Part shown: positions 7,928-17,072 of the stretch, piece after piece
How positions within the stretch are numbered: position 1 is the first letter of the stretch
Layout of the letters: each line of letters starts with the position of its first letter
Origin: Bordetella genomosp. 4
Lineage (GTDB): Bacteria; Pseudomonadota; Gammaproteobacteria; Burkholderiales; Burkholderiaceae_B
DNA length: 64,000 bases
Assembly: GCF_002261185.1 (NCBI RefSeq)
Contig: NZ_NEVQ01000013.1
Coordinates: 434,001-498,000, forward strand
Direction of reading: 5' to 3'
Notes under the pieces: generated by a model
Databases searched by the model: none
Seen by the model: only the letters and a program-made list of their open reading frames with translations
What the model was told of the DNA's origin: nothing
Program-made: the position numbers and the translations under genes

Positions 7928-10252
7928 ATGCCCCATGACATCAACGTCACACGCAACCCGCCTTGCGCTATCCCTGCGCCCGAGCTGCCCGCCTCGCAAG
8001 CCGAACGGAATGATCGAAACCGCCTGACTCACGCCCTCCGAGCAGACGATTGGCCGATGTTCGAGGCATTGATGGCAGACGATGACACGGTGTGGACCGT
8101 CGAAGACCGGCACGAAAACGGTCAGAACTGCCTACATATCGCTATTACCTCCGGCAGCTATTCAATAGCATCGAATCTCGCGCAATTCGCCAATGAGTTC
8201 GACGTCGATCTGATTAATGTCGAAGATCAGTTCGGATATACCCCCATCATGTACGCGGCCGAATCCCCCATAGATAATCCCGAGTTGGTAGATACGCTGA
8301 TCAAAAACGGTGCCCATGCCGGCCTGCCTCGCGCAGTGAAATCCGCAGCGGAACGAGGCCATACAGAAATAACAAGACGTCTGGTCGCCAGCATGCCAAG
8401 GGAGGAGGCATCAAAGGCGCTCGCGGAGGTGCTGCAACATGATGAAAATCAGTCGGACCCGAACGCGGCAAAATTGCTCATATCGCTAGGGGTGGATGCA
8501 ACAGTCGCGCTCGAATATGCGGGTACAAAATACTGGTTGGATGCCGCAAAGGCGTTGGTTTTACTTGGCGCAAAAGGATCCGATGCGCTGGTCTTGATGG
8601 CGACACAGTCTCCTGCCGCCAGGAGTGCTACGGTCGCACGCAGCGTCACGACCTCCGGAAGGAGAGCTTTGATTCAAACCGGGTCGGACGTCACGACGGC
8701 GCTGACGACCTTGGCGAAAAGACCTAAGAGCGAGCTCAACAGCCTGGGCTTGAGCCGGCTGATCGCGACGGACGAATTGGTAAGCAAGCAAACGGGCGAC
8801 ACGAAACCCTCGAGCGCCACGGCAGCACTGTTGAGGCTGGCGGATAGCGGGGACATTGCGGCCATGCTTGTGTTGGCCGAACAGATGGACTCCGGGCAGC
8901 TAGGATGCGACGAGTTGGCGAAAAGCGGGAATGTTGACGCGCTGCGAGCATTGGCCTCTGCTGGCCTGGTGACTCTGCAAAGAACGTTGGAGCGCGCTGC
9001 TCATACAAGAAACTTTGCTGCGGCAAAAACACTGATTAATACTGGTATGTCCACGTCGACGCTATTGCATGACATGTGGTCCAATAGCCAACGCCGCAAG
9101 GATCCGGACAGGTTTGAGGCGATAAAACTATTAATTGCCGCAGGAGCCGACGCATCCGCGCTGCCGAACGGGCTATCCGCAGAAATCGAGCTGAGAAAAG
9201 AAAAAATCTCGGATCTTTCACCCACTGAGAAAAACGTGGCGCTCCTGTCTGCCGCAATCAACGGAGATACAACAGAGGCGGCGATGTTGCTTGAACGAGA
9301 AGCAGACATCGCTGATGCGTTGAAACAACTGAGTGGCGCCGATGATTTAAATGGCATCCGCACATTGATCAAAGCCGGCAAGGCTGCACCGGCCACACTG
9401 ATTGACAGGGTGCTGGCCGGCGACATGGATGGCGCACGAGCCTTGACCCGAGCGCTGGATGTATCGACTGAAGCACTTATTCATCTCATCAAAAACGGCG
9501 AATCGGCGTTGGCACGCCGGTTCATTCCAGATTTGACGAACGGACGGGAGGCACTGGTAGAGGCCGCGCAACGTAACGATGGCCACTTGGCACGCACTTT
9601 GATCGACCTAGGCGCAGACGGCCCGGGGGCATTGCTGTCGTTGCTGGAAACGAAGTACCGAGAAGAGGCTGCCAGATTGGCGGCTTGGGGGGTAAACATT
9701 CATAAGACGATGGCGCTCGCGGTCAGCAACGATAGTGTCATAGACGAAAGAGACCTGATAACCATGGGAGCCGATTTGTCTATCGCCCTGATGCACGCCA
9801 TCGAGGCTGACGACTCCCAAGCCGCAGAGAAATTACTGCGCGCAGGAGGCGTCCCGGCTGGACAGAAAGCGCTGTTAGCTCTGGCCGCGGACGACACGGT
9901 GCCGGCTGCCGTCAAGCGCGCCCGAGTGGCGACGTTGGTGGGGATGCAGGTGGATACTGATGGGTTGCTGGAACAATTCATCAGCGACAAAAAGATTCCC
10001 CAACTGCAGGCGCTGATTGACCTGGGAGTGCCGACTGACAGACTGCTGATGGAACTGGGCAAGCAAGGCAATCGGATAGACGCAAGGACACTCATTATGG
10101 CGGGAGCGGACATTGCCACAGCCATGGCAACTCTGCTACATGACCGTGAACAGAACGCGGTCACCGTGTTGGGTGTGGCTCTCGCGGGAGCGAGAGAGGA
10201 GATCATTGCAGAGCAACGACGTGACGCCACGGGGACGTCGATCCAGACGTGA
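7928..10252 (+). CDS. Ankyrin repeat protein, second of a tandem paralogous pair
   Basis: A 774-residue repeat protein. Near the N-terminus are more classical ankyrin units (GQNCLHIAITSGSYSIASNL and DQFGYTPIMYAAES, about residues 65-115), followed by degenerate repeats of the same kind as its neighbour (KLLISLGVDATVALEYA, LIAAGADASALPNGL, TLIDLGADGPGALLSLL). The frame opens 20 codons earlier, but the ATG at 7928 has the purine-rich AGGGA site and the leader shared with the upstream paralogue. No signal peptide or transmembrane segment. It ends 5 bases before a strong terminator. About 250 residues longer than its paralogue, mainly by extra N- and C-terminal repeats. Likely a protein-interaction scaffold; secretion is possible but unsupported. 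Confidence 0.8.
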   Translation: MPHDINVTRNPPCAIPAPELPASQAERNDRNRLTHALRADDWPMFEALMADDDTVWTVEDRHENGQNCLHIAITSGSYSIASNLAQFANEFDVDLINVEDQFGYTPIMYAAESPIDNPELVDTLIKNGAHAGLPRAVKSAAERGHTEITRRLVASMPREEASKALAEVLQHDENQSDPNAAKLLISLGVDATVALEYAGTKYWLDAAKALVLLGAKGSDALVLMATQSPAARSATVARSVTTSGRRALIQTGSDVTTALTTLAKRPKSELNSLGLSRLIATDELVSKQTGDTKPSSATAALLRLADSGDIAAMLVLAEQMDSGQLGCDELAKSGNVDALRALASAGLVTLQRTLERAAHTRNFAAAKTLINTGMSTSTLLHDMWSNSQRRKDPDRFEAIKLLIAAGADASALPNGLSAEIELRKEKISDLSPTEKNVALLSAAINGDTTEAAMLLEREADIADALKQLSGADDLNGIRTLIKAGKAAPATLIDRVLAGDMDGARALTRALDVSTEALIHLIKNGESALARRFIPDLTNGREALVEAAQRNDGHLARTLIDLGADGPGALLSLLETKYREEAARLAAWGVNIHKTMALAVSNDSVIDERDLITMGADLSIALMHAIEADDSQAAEKLLRAGGVPAGQKALLALAADDTVPAAVKRARVATLVGMQVDTDGLLEQFISDKKIPQLQALIDLGVPTDRLLMELGKQGNRIDARTLIMAGADIATAMATLLHDREQNAVTVLGVALAGAREEIIAEQRRDATGTSIQT

Positions 10253-10258
10253 AGCGAA

Positions 10259-10289
10259 AAAAAGAGGATGCGTCGCGCATCCTCTTTTT
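10259..10289. terminator. Bidirectional rho-independent terminator
   Basis: A 9-bp GC-containing stem (10264-10272 with 10276-10284, loop TCG) is extended by five A:T pairs, giving AAAAA before and TTTTT after. It lies between the convergent ankyrin-like gene (stop 10252) and fpr (stop 10337) and should work in both directions. Confidence 0.9.
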
Positions 10290-10336
10290 CTTGGTGGCAA
10301 ATACCGCCGACTCGCTACGCGAGTGCGGTGCATGCG

Positions 10337-11113
10337 CTATTTTTCGACAAAGGCGCGCTCAACCACGTAGTCGCCCGGCTCACCGACGCCCGGTGATACC
10401 TGGAAGCCCCGGGAATCCAGCATCGCGCTGATATCGGCCAGCATGTGCGGGCTGCCGCAGAGCATGGCGCGATCGGTTTCCGGGTTGATCTGTGGCAGGC
10501 CGATATCGGCGCAGAGCTTGCCGCTTTCGATCAGTTGCGTGATGCGGCCCTGATTGCGGAACGGCTCGCGCGTGACGGTGGGGTAGTAGACGAGTTTGTC
10601 GCGCACTACGTCGCCAAAGAACTCGTTGTTGGGCAGCTCGTTTTCGATGAAATCAGCATAGGCCAACTCGCTCACCCAGCGCACGCCGTGCACCAGGACG
10701 ACTTTTTCGAACCGTTCATAGACGTCCGGGTCTTTGATGATGCTCATGAAGGGCGCCAGGCCAGTGCCCGTGCCGAACAGGAACAGGTTTTTGCCGGGCT
10801 TGAGGTCGTCGACGATCAATGTCCCCACCGGTTTGCGGCTGACGAGGATGGAGTCCCCCTCTTTCAGGTGCTGCAAACGGGAGGTCAAGGGGCCGTCCTG
10901 GACCTTGATGCTCAGGAATTCGAGGTTTTCCTCGTAGTTGGCACTGGCAATACTGTAGGCGCGCATCAGGGGCTTGCCTTCGACTTCCAGGCCAATCATG
11001 ACAAAGTGGCCGTTGTGGAAACGCAAGGCCGAGTCACGTGTGGTGGTAAAGGAAAAAAGCGTATCGTTCCAGTGGCGCACGCTGAGTACGCGTTCGGTAT
11101 TAAAAGCTGCCAT
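10337..11113 (-). CDS. fpr: Ferredoxin/flavodoxin-NADP(+) reductase
   Basis: FAD enzyme that exchanges electrons between NADPH and ferredoxin or flavodoxin in the cytosol, feeding redox repair and biosynthesis. The 258-residue product from the ATG at 11113 has the FAD-binding RAYSIAS motif (about residues 51-57), the nicotinamide-binding GTGTGLAPF loop (about 115-123), CGSPHML, and the C-terminal VEK typical of the bacterial subclass. A TTG six codons earlier is a less likely start. Its 3' end faces the ankyrin-like gene across a shared terminator. Single gene; regulation not apparent. Confidence 0.94.
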   Translation of the reverse strand: MAAFNTERVLSVRHWNDTLFSFTTTRDSALRFHNGHFVMIGLEVEGKPLMRAYSIASANYEENLEFLSIKVQDGPLTSRLQHLKEGDSILVSRKPVGTLIVDDLKPGKNLFLFGTGTGLAPFMSIIKDPDVYERFEKVVLVHGVRWVSELAYADFIENELPNNEFFGDVVRDKLVYYPTVTREPFRNQGRITQLIESGKLCADIGLPQINPETDRAMLCGSPHMLADISAMLDSRGFQVSPGVGEPGDYVVERAFVEK

Positions 11114-11485
11114 GTCGTTGAAAAAGTGCAACGCACCAGGTGCGCCGAGTGGATTTCCGCGCTGTGCAAAAGGCTTGCAATAAGCTGGCGCGGGGCTCAG
11201 GGTTTTCCCGATTTTACCAAGACTACTTGATAACTCATCTCATTATTCCGTAATTCTCTTATAACTTTTTGGTAGAACCCCGGATCAGCCCCGGAAACAG
11301 GGCTTTAGCTGACGCTCAGTTGAACGGTTGGGCGGTTCCTGTTATTGTCGCACCCACTTGATAATAATTTTCGTTACCGGGAACCTGCCCCGCCTGGCGC
11401 CACTCGCGGCCCAGGTCCAAAGCGGTGCCCGAAACAAACGGCATTTCAGTCGTCTATTTAACGCTATATCGGAGCCAGGCCCTCT
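11114..11485. other. Intergenic region between fpr and fbpA
   Basis: A 372-base gap between divergent genes. It must contain the fpr promoter on the minus strand and the fbpA promoter on the plus strand. An AT-rich patch lies at 11228-11275 and the probable Fur site at 11360-11378. Open frames crossing it are out-of-frame shadows with no recognisable protein. Confidence 0.6.
11360..11378 (+). promoter_or_regulatory. Probable Fur box upstream of fbpABC
   Basis: GATAATAATTTTCGTTACC matches the 19-bp Fur consensus GATAATGATAATCATTATC at 14 of 19 positions by eye. It lies about 108 bases before the ferric-iron importer start, where iron-dependent repression by Fur would be expected. Binding is inferred from position and match. 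Confidence 0.65.
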
Positions 11486-12526
11486 ATGTCGACCCGACGC
11501 TTTTCCTTGTCCCCCCTCTTTGGCGCGCTGGCGCTCGCGGGCGCCGTGCTCGCCACGCCGGCCAATGCAGCCGAGGAAGTCAGCCTGTACACCACGCGCG
11601 AACCCAAATTGATCCAGCCGATGCTGGACGCCTTTACCAAGGAAACCGGCATCAAGGTCAACACCGTCTTTGTGAAAGATGGCCTGCTCGAACGCGTCAA
11701 AGCCGAGGGCGCACAATCGCCGGCCGATGTGCTGATGACGGTCGATATCGGCAACCTGATCGATCTGGTGGACGGCGGGATTACGCAAGCAGTCCAGTCG
11801 GAGACGCTGAACAAGGTCATTCCGGCAAATCTGCGCGGTGCGGACGGCAAATGGTATGCCCTGTCGCTGCGCGACCGTGTGCTGTATGTGGCCAATGATC
11901 TCAAGCTGGACAGCTTCCACTACGAAGACCTGGCCGATGCGCAATGGAAGAACAAGGTCTGCATCCGCTCGGGCCAGCACCCGTACAACACCGGCCTGGT
12001 CGCGGCGATGATCGCGCATGACGGGGCCGAGGCAACGGAAAAATGGCTGCGCGGGGTCAAGGCCAACTTGGCACGCAAGGCCGCGGGCGGCGATCGTGAC
12101 GTCGCGCGCGACATTCTGGGCGGGATTTGCGATATCGGTATCGCCAACGCCTACTATGTCGGCCACATGAAAAACGCCGAACCCGGTACCGACGCCCGCA
12201 AATGGGGCGACGCGATCAAGGTGGTGCGCCCGACATTCAAGAATGGCGGCGATGGCACGCACGTGAACATCAGTGGTGCGGCCGTGGCGGCCCATGCCCC
12301 GCAAAAGGAAAACGCGGTCAAACTGTTGGAGTTCCTGGTTTCCGAGCCGGCACAGGCCCTGTACGCGCGCGCCAACTACGAATACCCCATCCGTCCCGGC
12401 GTGACGCTGGACCCCGTGGTGGCGAGTTTTGGCGAACTGAAGATCGATTCGCTGCCCGTGGCGGAAATCGCGAAGCATCGCAAGCAAGCCAGCGAATTGG
12501 TGGATAAGGTCGGCTTCGATAATTGA
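11486..12526 (+). CDS. fbpA: Ferric iron ABC transporter, periplasmic binding protein
   Basis: A 346-residue periplasmic Fe(3+)-binding protein (bacterial transferrin type). The signal peptide covers about residues 1-29, ending in ATPANAA. The mature protein opens EEVSLYTTREPKLIQPML, the family start. The adjacent tyrosines Tyr223-Tyr224 in IANAYYVGHM correspond to the iron-ligand pair of FbpA. It leads a three-gene importer with the permease at 12736 and ATPase at 14409, behind a probable Fur box. The gap to the permease contains a hairpin, a common way to make more binding protein than membrane subunits. Confidence 0.94.
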   Translation: MSTRRFSLSPLFGALALAGAVLATPANAAEEVSLYTTREPKLIQPMLDAFTKETGIKVNTVFVKDGLLERVKAEGAQSPADVLMTVDIGNLIDLVDGGITQAVQSETLNKVIPANLRGADGKWYALSLRDRVLYVANDLKLDSFHYEDLADAQWKNKVCIRSGQHPYNTGLVAAMIAHDGAEATEKWLRGVKANLARKAAGGDRDVARDILGGICDIGIANAYYVGHMKNAEPGTDARKWGDAIKVVRPTFKNGGDGTHVNISGAAVAAHAPQKENAVKLLEFLVSEPAQALYARANYEYPIRPGVTLDPVVASFGELKIDSLPVAEIAKHRKQASELVDKVGFDN

Positions 12527-12647
12527 TCGCGTCGAGGCGACAGGCGGAGCCAAGGGCTGCATCAGATATCATGCAGCCCGCACCTCAGCCTTAACTCATT
12601 ATCACCGCCAGCGCTGCTGCCTATCTCGGCGGACAGTCATCAACCAG

Positions 12648-12673
12648 TGTCAGGCACCGCAAGGCGCCTGACA
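12648..12673 (+). terminator. Hairpin between fbpA and fbpB (attenuator or mRNA stabiliser)
   Basis: Perfect 8-bp arms TGTCAGGC and GCCTGACA enclose a 10-base loop and are followed by TTTGCTTTTT. The stem plus T-rich tail looks like a leaky terminator inside the operon, lowering permease relative to binding-protein expression. Confidence 0.6.
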
Positions 12674-12735
12674 TTTGCTTTTTCCACCGAACGACGGAAA
12701 CTGCAGGCGCAGCGCTAGGATGTTTCTTTCTTTGT

Positions 12736-14406
12736 ATGCAAACTGATTCTTTGCCACGCCCCTGGCGACTACGCGGCCCTGAACGCGGTGCGGGCTGGCT
12801 CCTGGGCGCGGCCCTGATCGCGTTCGCGGTGTTGCTGCCCCTCGGCGCGCTGGCCTGGCAGGCGCTGGATGCGGACCTGTCGCACTGGTCGCACTTGGCG
12901 ACGTACGTTCTGCCTCAGGCGCTGGCGAATACCGCCATGCTGCTGCTGGGTGTTGGGATATTGGTCACAATGCTGGGCACCGGCGCGGCCTGGCTGGTCA
13001 CCGCGTACGATTTTCCCAGCAGGCGGATATTGACCTGGGCGCTGCTGCTGCCTCTGGCCGTCCCGACCTACATTATCGCGTTCGCCTATCTGGACTTGCT
13101 GCATCCGATCGGGCCGATTCAGACGGCGATCCGTACGATACTGGGCTATGACAGCCCGCGGGATTTTCGCCTGCCGGATTTGCGCTCGATTTATGGCGCC
13201 ATTTTTGTGCTGGGTTTCGTGTTGTACCCGTATGTTTATTTGAGCACGCGCGTGATGTTCATGACGCAAGCCGCGAGCCTGCTCGAGGCGGCACGTACGC
13301 TGGGCGCGGGTAAAGTCGGTGTCTTTGTGCGCGTTGCCCTGCCCTTGGCGCGCCCGGCGATTGCGGTGGGTGCCAGCCTGGCGTTGCTGGAAACGCTGAA
13401 CGATATCGGCGCATCCGAGTTTTTAGGCGTGCAGACGCTGACGGTGTCGGTGTACACGACATGGGTGACACGCTCGGACCTGGCAAGCGCAGCGCAGATT
13501 GCGTTGACGATGTTGGCCATCGTCGTGGGGCTGATTTTGCTGGAACGTCACGGCCGCAAGCGGCAACGTTACGCCAACACGCAGCGCATGCGGCCCATGC
13601 AGGCTCGACGGTTGCGCGGCAGCGCCGCGTTGCTGGCTATCGTGCTGGGCTGGATTCCGGTGTTGCTGGGGTTTATCGCGCCGGCCTGGTATCTGGTGGT
13701 AGAGACGTCCAAACGCCTGCATCTCGTGGGCGGGGTGTCTGATCAGTTGATCAATGGCTTGACCAACACAGTCACCGTAGCGTTTGCCGCGACAGTGGTC
13801 ACGCTGGGCTGCGGGCTGATCGTGGCGTGGGCCGGACGGACGCTGCGGGAAAGTGCGCGGCTGAATCCGGGCCGCGCGTGCGCCCGGATTGCCAGCCTCG
13901 GTTATGCCGTACCCGGGACCGTGCTGGCGATCGGTTTGCTGATGCCGTTTACCTGGATCGATCGTCAACTGGGCTCGGTGTTTGGTACGCAGGGCTTGCT
14001 GTTGATGGGATCGACGGGTGCGCTGGTATGCGCCTATACCATGCGTTTTCTGGCGATTTCGGTAGGCGGGATCGAAGCCGGCCTGTCGCGCATTCCGCCG
14101 TCTTTGGAGCAAGCCTCGCGATTGCTGGGTGAAAACGCGAGCGGGACGCTGCGCCGGGTCCATTTGCCCTTGCTCAAGCCGGCGTTGGCGACGGCGGCGC
14201 TGCTGGTGTTTGTCGATACGATGAAAGAATTGCCGGCCACGCTGCTGTTGCGGCCGCTGAATTTCGAGACGCTGGCGACGTGGCTTTATGCCGAAGCCGC
14301 ACGCGGCACCTACGAGGAAGGCGCCGTCGCGGCCTTGGCCATCGTGGTCGCGGGCCTCGTGCCGGTGATTTTGCTGGCACGTACTAATTTGAAAATGGGA
14401 CATTGA
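12736..14406 (+). CDS. fbpB: Ferric iron ABC transporter, permease
   Basis: A 556-residue inner-membrane protein with two fused permease halves (about 12 membrane segments), as usual for FbpB. Each half has an EAA coupling loop that contacts the ATPase: EAARTLGAGKVGVFVRV near residue 183 and EQASRLLGENASGTLRRV near residue 457. It moves Fe(3+) delivered by FbpA across the inner membrane. The start ATG at 12736 has no clear ribosome-binding site, consistent with low expression. Its stop precedes the ATPase gene start by 2 bases (GTG start) or overlaps it (TTG start). Confidence 0.93.
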   Translation: MQTDSLPRPWRLRGPERGAGWLLGAALIAFAVLLPLGALAWQALDADLSHWSHLATYVLPQALANTAMLLLGVGILVTMLGTGAAWLVTAYDFPSRRILTWALLLPLAVPTYIIAFAYLDLLHPIGPIQTAIRTILGYDSPRDFRLPDLRSIYGAIFVLGFVLYPYVYLSTRVMFMTQAASLLEAARTLGAGKVGVFVRVALPLARPAIAVGASLALLETLNDIGASEFLGVQTLTVSVYTTWVTRSDLASAAQIALTMLAIVVGLILLERHGRKRQRYANTQRMRPMQARRLRGSAALLAIVLGWIPVLLGFIAPAWYLVVETSKRLHLVGGVSDQLINGLTNTVTVAFAATVVTLGCGLIVAWAGRTLRESARLNPGRACARIASLGYAVPGTVLAIGLLMPFTWIDRQLGSVFGTQGLLLMGSTGALVCAYTMRFLAISVGGIEAGLSRIPPSLEQASRLLGENASGTLRRVHLPLLKPALATAALLVFVDTMKELPATLLLRPLNFETLATWLYAEAARGTYEEGAVAALAIVVAGLVPVILLARTNLKMGH

Positions 14407-14408
14407 AC

Positions 14409-15188
14409 GTGGCCGATTTGCTTGAACTCGACCGCATCCGCCTGGCCTACGATACGCCGCAGGGCCTGCGCCCGGTGGTGCAGGATCTGTCGCTGGCGCT
14501 GCCGGCTGGCCATATTGGTTGTTTGCTGGGCCAGTCCGGCTGCGGCAAGACCACGATTTTGCGCGCCATCGCGGGCTTTGAGCCGGTGCGTGCCGGGCTT
14601 ATTGCACTGGACGGCACCATCATTTCATCCGAGTCCGTGCTGGTCGCCCCGGAACACCGCCGTGTAGGGATGATGTTCCAGGATTACGCGCTGTTTCCCC
14701 ATCTGACGGCCGCGGAAAATGTGGCGTTCGGGCTGCGCAAGGTGATGAACAAGGCCCAGCGCGCGGCGCGCGTCAAGGAAATGCTGGATCTGGTCGGCTT
14801 GTCGGCAGCGGCCGATAGCTATCCGCACGAGATTTCCGGGGGACAGCAGCAGCGTGTGGCGCTGGCCCGGGCGCTGGCGCCCTCGCCCGATCTCTTGCTG
14901 CTGGACGAGCCCTTTTCCAATCTGGATGTAGATACGCGCGAACGCCTGGCGTTCGAGGTGCGCGATATTCTCAAGTCCACGGGCCACACCGCTATTCTCG
15001 TCACCCATAACCAGGCCGAAGCTTTTGCTATTGCCGATCGCATCGGCATCATGAGCGAAGGTAAAGTCGTGCAATGGGATACGCCGTATAACTTGCACCA
15101 CCACCCTGCCACGGATTTTGTACGGGACTTTGTGCGACGCGAGGCGTTGGTGGAGCAGCGGCAACAGGCGTACGCGCGCGGGCGCTGA
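14409..15188 (+). CDS. fbpC: Ferric iron ABC transporter, ATP-binding protein
   Basis: ATPase of the Fe(3+) importer, about 259 residues. It has Walker A GQSGCGKTT (near residue 40), signature SGGQQQR (near 143), Walker B LLLLDEP (near 161) and a switch His in ILVTHNQ. A GTG start at 14409 is preferred because GGGA lies 8 bases upstream; a TTG at 14403 overlapping the fbpB stop is the alternative. It is shorter than many FbpC proteins (about 350), lacking most of the C-terminal regulatory domain. Third and last gene of the fbp operon. Confidence 0.92.
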   Translation: MADLLELDRIRLAYDTPQGLRPVVQDLSLALPAGHIGCLLGQSGCGKTTILRAIAGFEPVRAGLIALDGTIISSESVLVAPEHRRVGMMFQDYALFPHLTAAENVAFGLRKVMNKAQRAARVKEMLDLVGLSAAADSYPHEISGGQQQRVALARALAPSPDLLLLDEPFSNLDVDTRERLAFEVRDILKSTGHTAILVTHNQAEAFAIADRIGIMSEGKVVQWDTPYNLHHHPATDFVRDFVRREALVEQRQQAYARGR

Positions 15189-15257
15189 TCCGCCATTACG
15201 TGTTCGCACGGGGTCGTATCCGTCGCCAACGTATATGCGCGCGGACACGGCGACGAG

Positions 15258-15932
15258 TCATGGTCTGTAGGCGACCCACCCCTTGAACGTGAACGCGCAA
15301 TAGAACAGGTCGATGTCTGTGAATCCAGCCTCGCGCAGCAGGTCGACGTCCTGTTGCGGCGAAAGCACCGGTAGCCGTTCCTTGATCGCGGTGATACCGC
15401 CTTGGGCCTGTGCCACAGGGACGCCAGAGGCAGTCGCGAATGCCGCATTACGCGCGAGCCACCGATCCCTGGCAGGATCTTCGGTGGGAAAGCTGTGATG
15501 CGCGATGACCAAAGGCGCCCCGGGCTTGAGCCGCATGAGCATTTGCTTCAAGGTTCGCAGGCGTTCCTCGCGCGGCAGGAAATGCAGCGTCAGCAGGCAG
15601 ACCGCGCCATTAAAGGGCCCGTTGGGCGCGGTGTCGATATAGCCTTCGTGCAAGCGCACGCGGGACGCTGTCGGGCCCAATATTGTGCGAGCCAAATCGA
15701 GCATCTCGGGAGACGGATCTACACCGTCGAAGCTCCAGCCTGGCTGCATGTCGGTGAAGGCCTTCAACTCCAACCCGCCGCCAGCGCCGAGCACCAGGAC
15801 GCGCGCGTCGGCAGGTGCACGTTCGGCCAACAGAACGCCTGTCATCCTGTGCAAGTCCCGAAGACCGGGCACGATCCTCGCTGTCCTTTCCGCATAGTTC
15901 GCTACGGCCGTTGGATCAGAGAATGGGGTCAT
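15258..15932 (-). CDS. Class I SAM-dependent methyltransferase
   Basis: A 224-residue Rossmann-fold methyltransferase. Motif I is VLVLGAGGGLELKAF (about residues 45-59), followed by an acidic ribose-binding region in FDGVDPSPEMLDLAR and motif post-I FNGAVCLLTLHFLP. The N-terminal DLHRMTGVLLAER segment resembles the small-molecule methyltransferases related to TrmR/CmoA. A strong GGAGG site precedes the ATG. Convergent with fbpC and apparently monocistronic. Substrate unknown. Confidence 0.85.
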   Translation of the reverse strand: MTPFSDPTAVANYAERTARIVPGLRDLHRMTGVLLAERAPADARVLVLGAGGGLELKAFTDMQPGWSFDGVDPSPEMLDLARTILGPTASRVRLHEGYIDTAPNGPFNGAVCLLTLHFLPREERLRTLKQMLMRLKPGAPLVIAHHSFPTEDPARDRWLARNAAFATASGVPVAQAQGGITAIKERLPVLSPQQDVDLLREAGFTDIDLFYCAFTFKGWVAYRP

Positions 15933-16053
15933 GAGCTGCTGCCCTCCTCTCGCTGTGGGGTATGCTCGGCGAGGCTCTCGACGGCAGGCGACTGATCGGC
16001 CAGGCCGACAGCTGGCCGGATGCGAAGGCCTCGGTAGGATCCGCTATAGTTTT

Positions 16054-16938
16054 TCACACTTTCGGCGCGGGCAGCGGAATATATTCCGTCTCGTCACCCG
16101 GCACGATCTGGCTGAAACGATCACGCTGCCAGTCTGCTTTGGCCTGCTCGATGCGGTCTTTGCGGCTGGAGACGAAATTCCACCAGACAAAGCGCGGACC
16201 ATCCAGCGGCTCGCCACCCAGTATCGCAAAGCGGACGTTGTCCACGGCTCGTACAGTCACGGGCTGGCCCGCGGCGAACACGATGAGCTGCCCGGGTTGA
16301 TAGACTTGTCCATCGACCTCGACGGAGCCGCGGCTGAGGTAGGCGGCGCGTTCTTCGTATTCGGCGGGAATGACCACGGTGGAGCCGGGCTTCATCACGA
16401 TGTCGCCGAAGAACAGGGGCGACAGCGTACGCACTGAAGAGGTTTTGCCGAACAAGGAGCCTGCCACGACCTGGGCGCGTACGCCCTCTCCTTCGACGAT
16501 AGGCTGCGCGTCGAGACCGTAGTGAACGAATCCAGGGTCGGTTTCCTCATGCTGGCTGGGCAAGCCCACCCAGAGCTGCAAACCCGCAATACGCTGGCCC
16601 GCGCTGCGTTGTGCAGCGGGACTGCGTTCGGAGTGGACGATCCCACGGCCGGCCGTCATCCAGTTGACTTCGCCGGGACGGATCTCCTGGACATTACCCG
16701 CGCCGTCGCGGTGCATCATGGCCCCCTCGTAGAGAAAGGTCACGGTAGATAAACCAATGTGCGGATGAGGACGTACGTCCATGCCGGCGCCCGGTTCGAA
16801 CGACACGGGACCCATCTCATCCAGGAAGACGAACGGGCCGACGGTGCGGCGTTGGGCCGACGGCAAGGCGCGGCGGACGGTAACGCCGTCACCCAGATCG
16901 CTGGTGCGGGGGACGATGAGCGTTTCAACTAGGGACAT
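16054..16938 (-). CDS. Pirin family protein (bicupin)
   Basis: A 294-residue pirin with an N-terminal metal-binding cupin (PHPHIGLSTVTFLYEGAM and MTAGRGIVHSE carry the His/His/His/Glu ligand set) and a C-terminal pirin cupin domain. Family members are non-haem iron proteins; some act as quercetin 2,3-dioxygenases, others as regulators. AGGAG sits 6 bases before the ATG. A second, shorter pirin follows upstream on the same strand (17073-17771), so two related cupins lie side by side. Native substrate not predictable. Confidence 0.92.
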   Translation of the reverse strand: MSLVETLIVPRTSDLGDGVTVRRALPSAQRRTVGPFVFLDEMGPVSFEPGAGMDVRPHPHIGLSTVTFLYEGAMMHRDGAGNVQEIRPGEVNWMTAGRGIVHSERSPAAQRSAGQRIAGLQLWVGLPSQHEETDPGFVHYGLDAQPIVEGEGVRAQVVAGSLFGKTSSVRTLSPLFFGDIVMKPGSTVVIPAEYEERAAYLSRGSVEVDGQVYQPGQLIVFAAGQPVTVRAVDNVRFAILGGEPLDGPRFVWWNFVSSRKDRIEQAKADWQRDRFSQIVPGDETEYIPLPAPKV

Positions 16939-17072
16939 GCGGTTCTCCTGGGGTGTCGCGCCGCGCGGGCGTGTTTAGCGCATTTTGGGGGATTACAGCC
17001 CGCATGGCTATCGCGGATAACCATGCGGGGACGTACCGCCGGGTCCGGCTGGACCCGGTCCTGCCAGCGGCC

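Noticed and set aside
10445-11230. 261-codon plus-strand frame opposite fpr
   Set aside because: Overlaps a clear ferredoxin-NADP reductase on the other strand; sequence looks like reverse-strand shadow.
11342-12562. 406-codon open frame on the minus strand opposite fbpA
   Set aside because: Antisense to a clear FbpA with signal peptide and iron ligands; the translated product is low-complexity and unrelated to any family I know.
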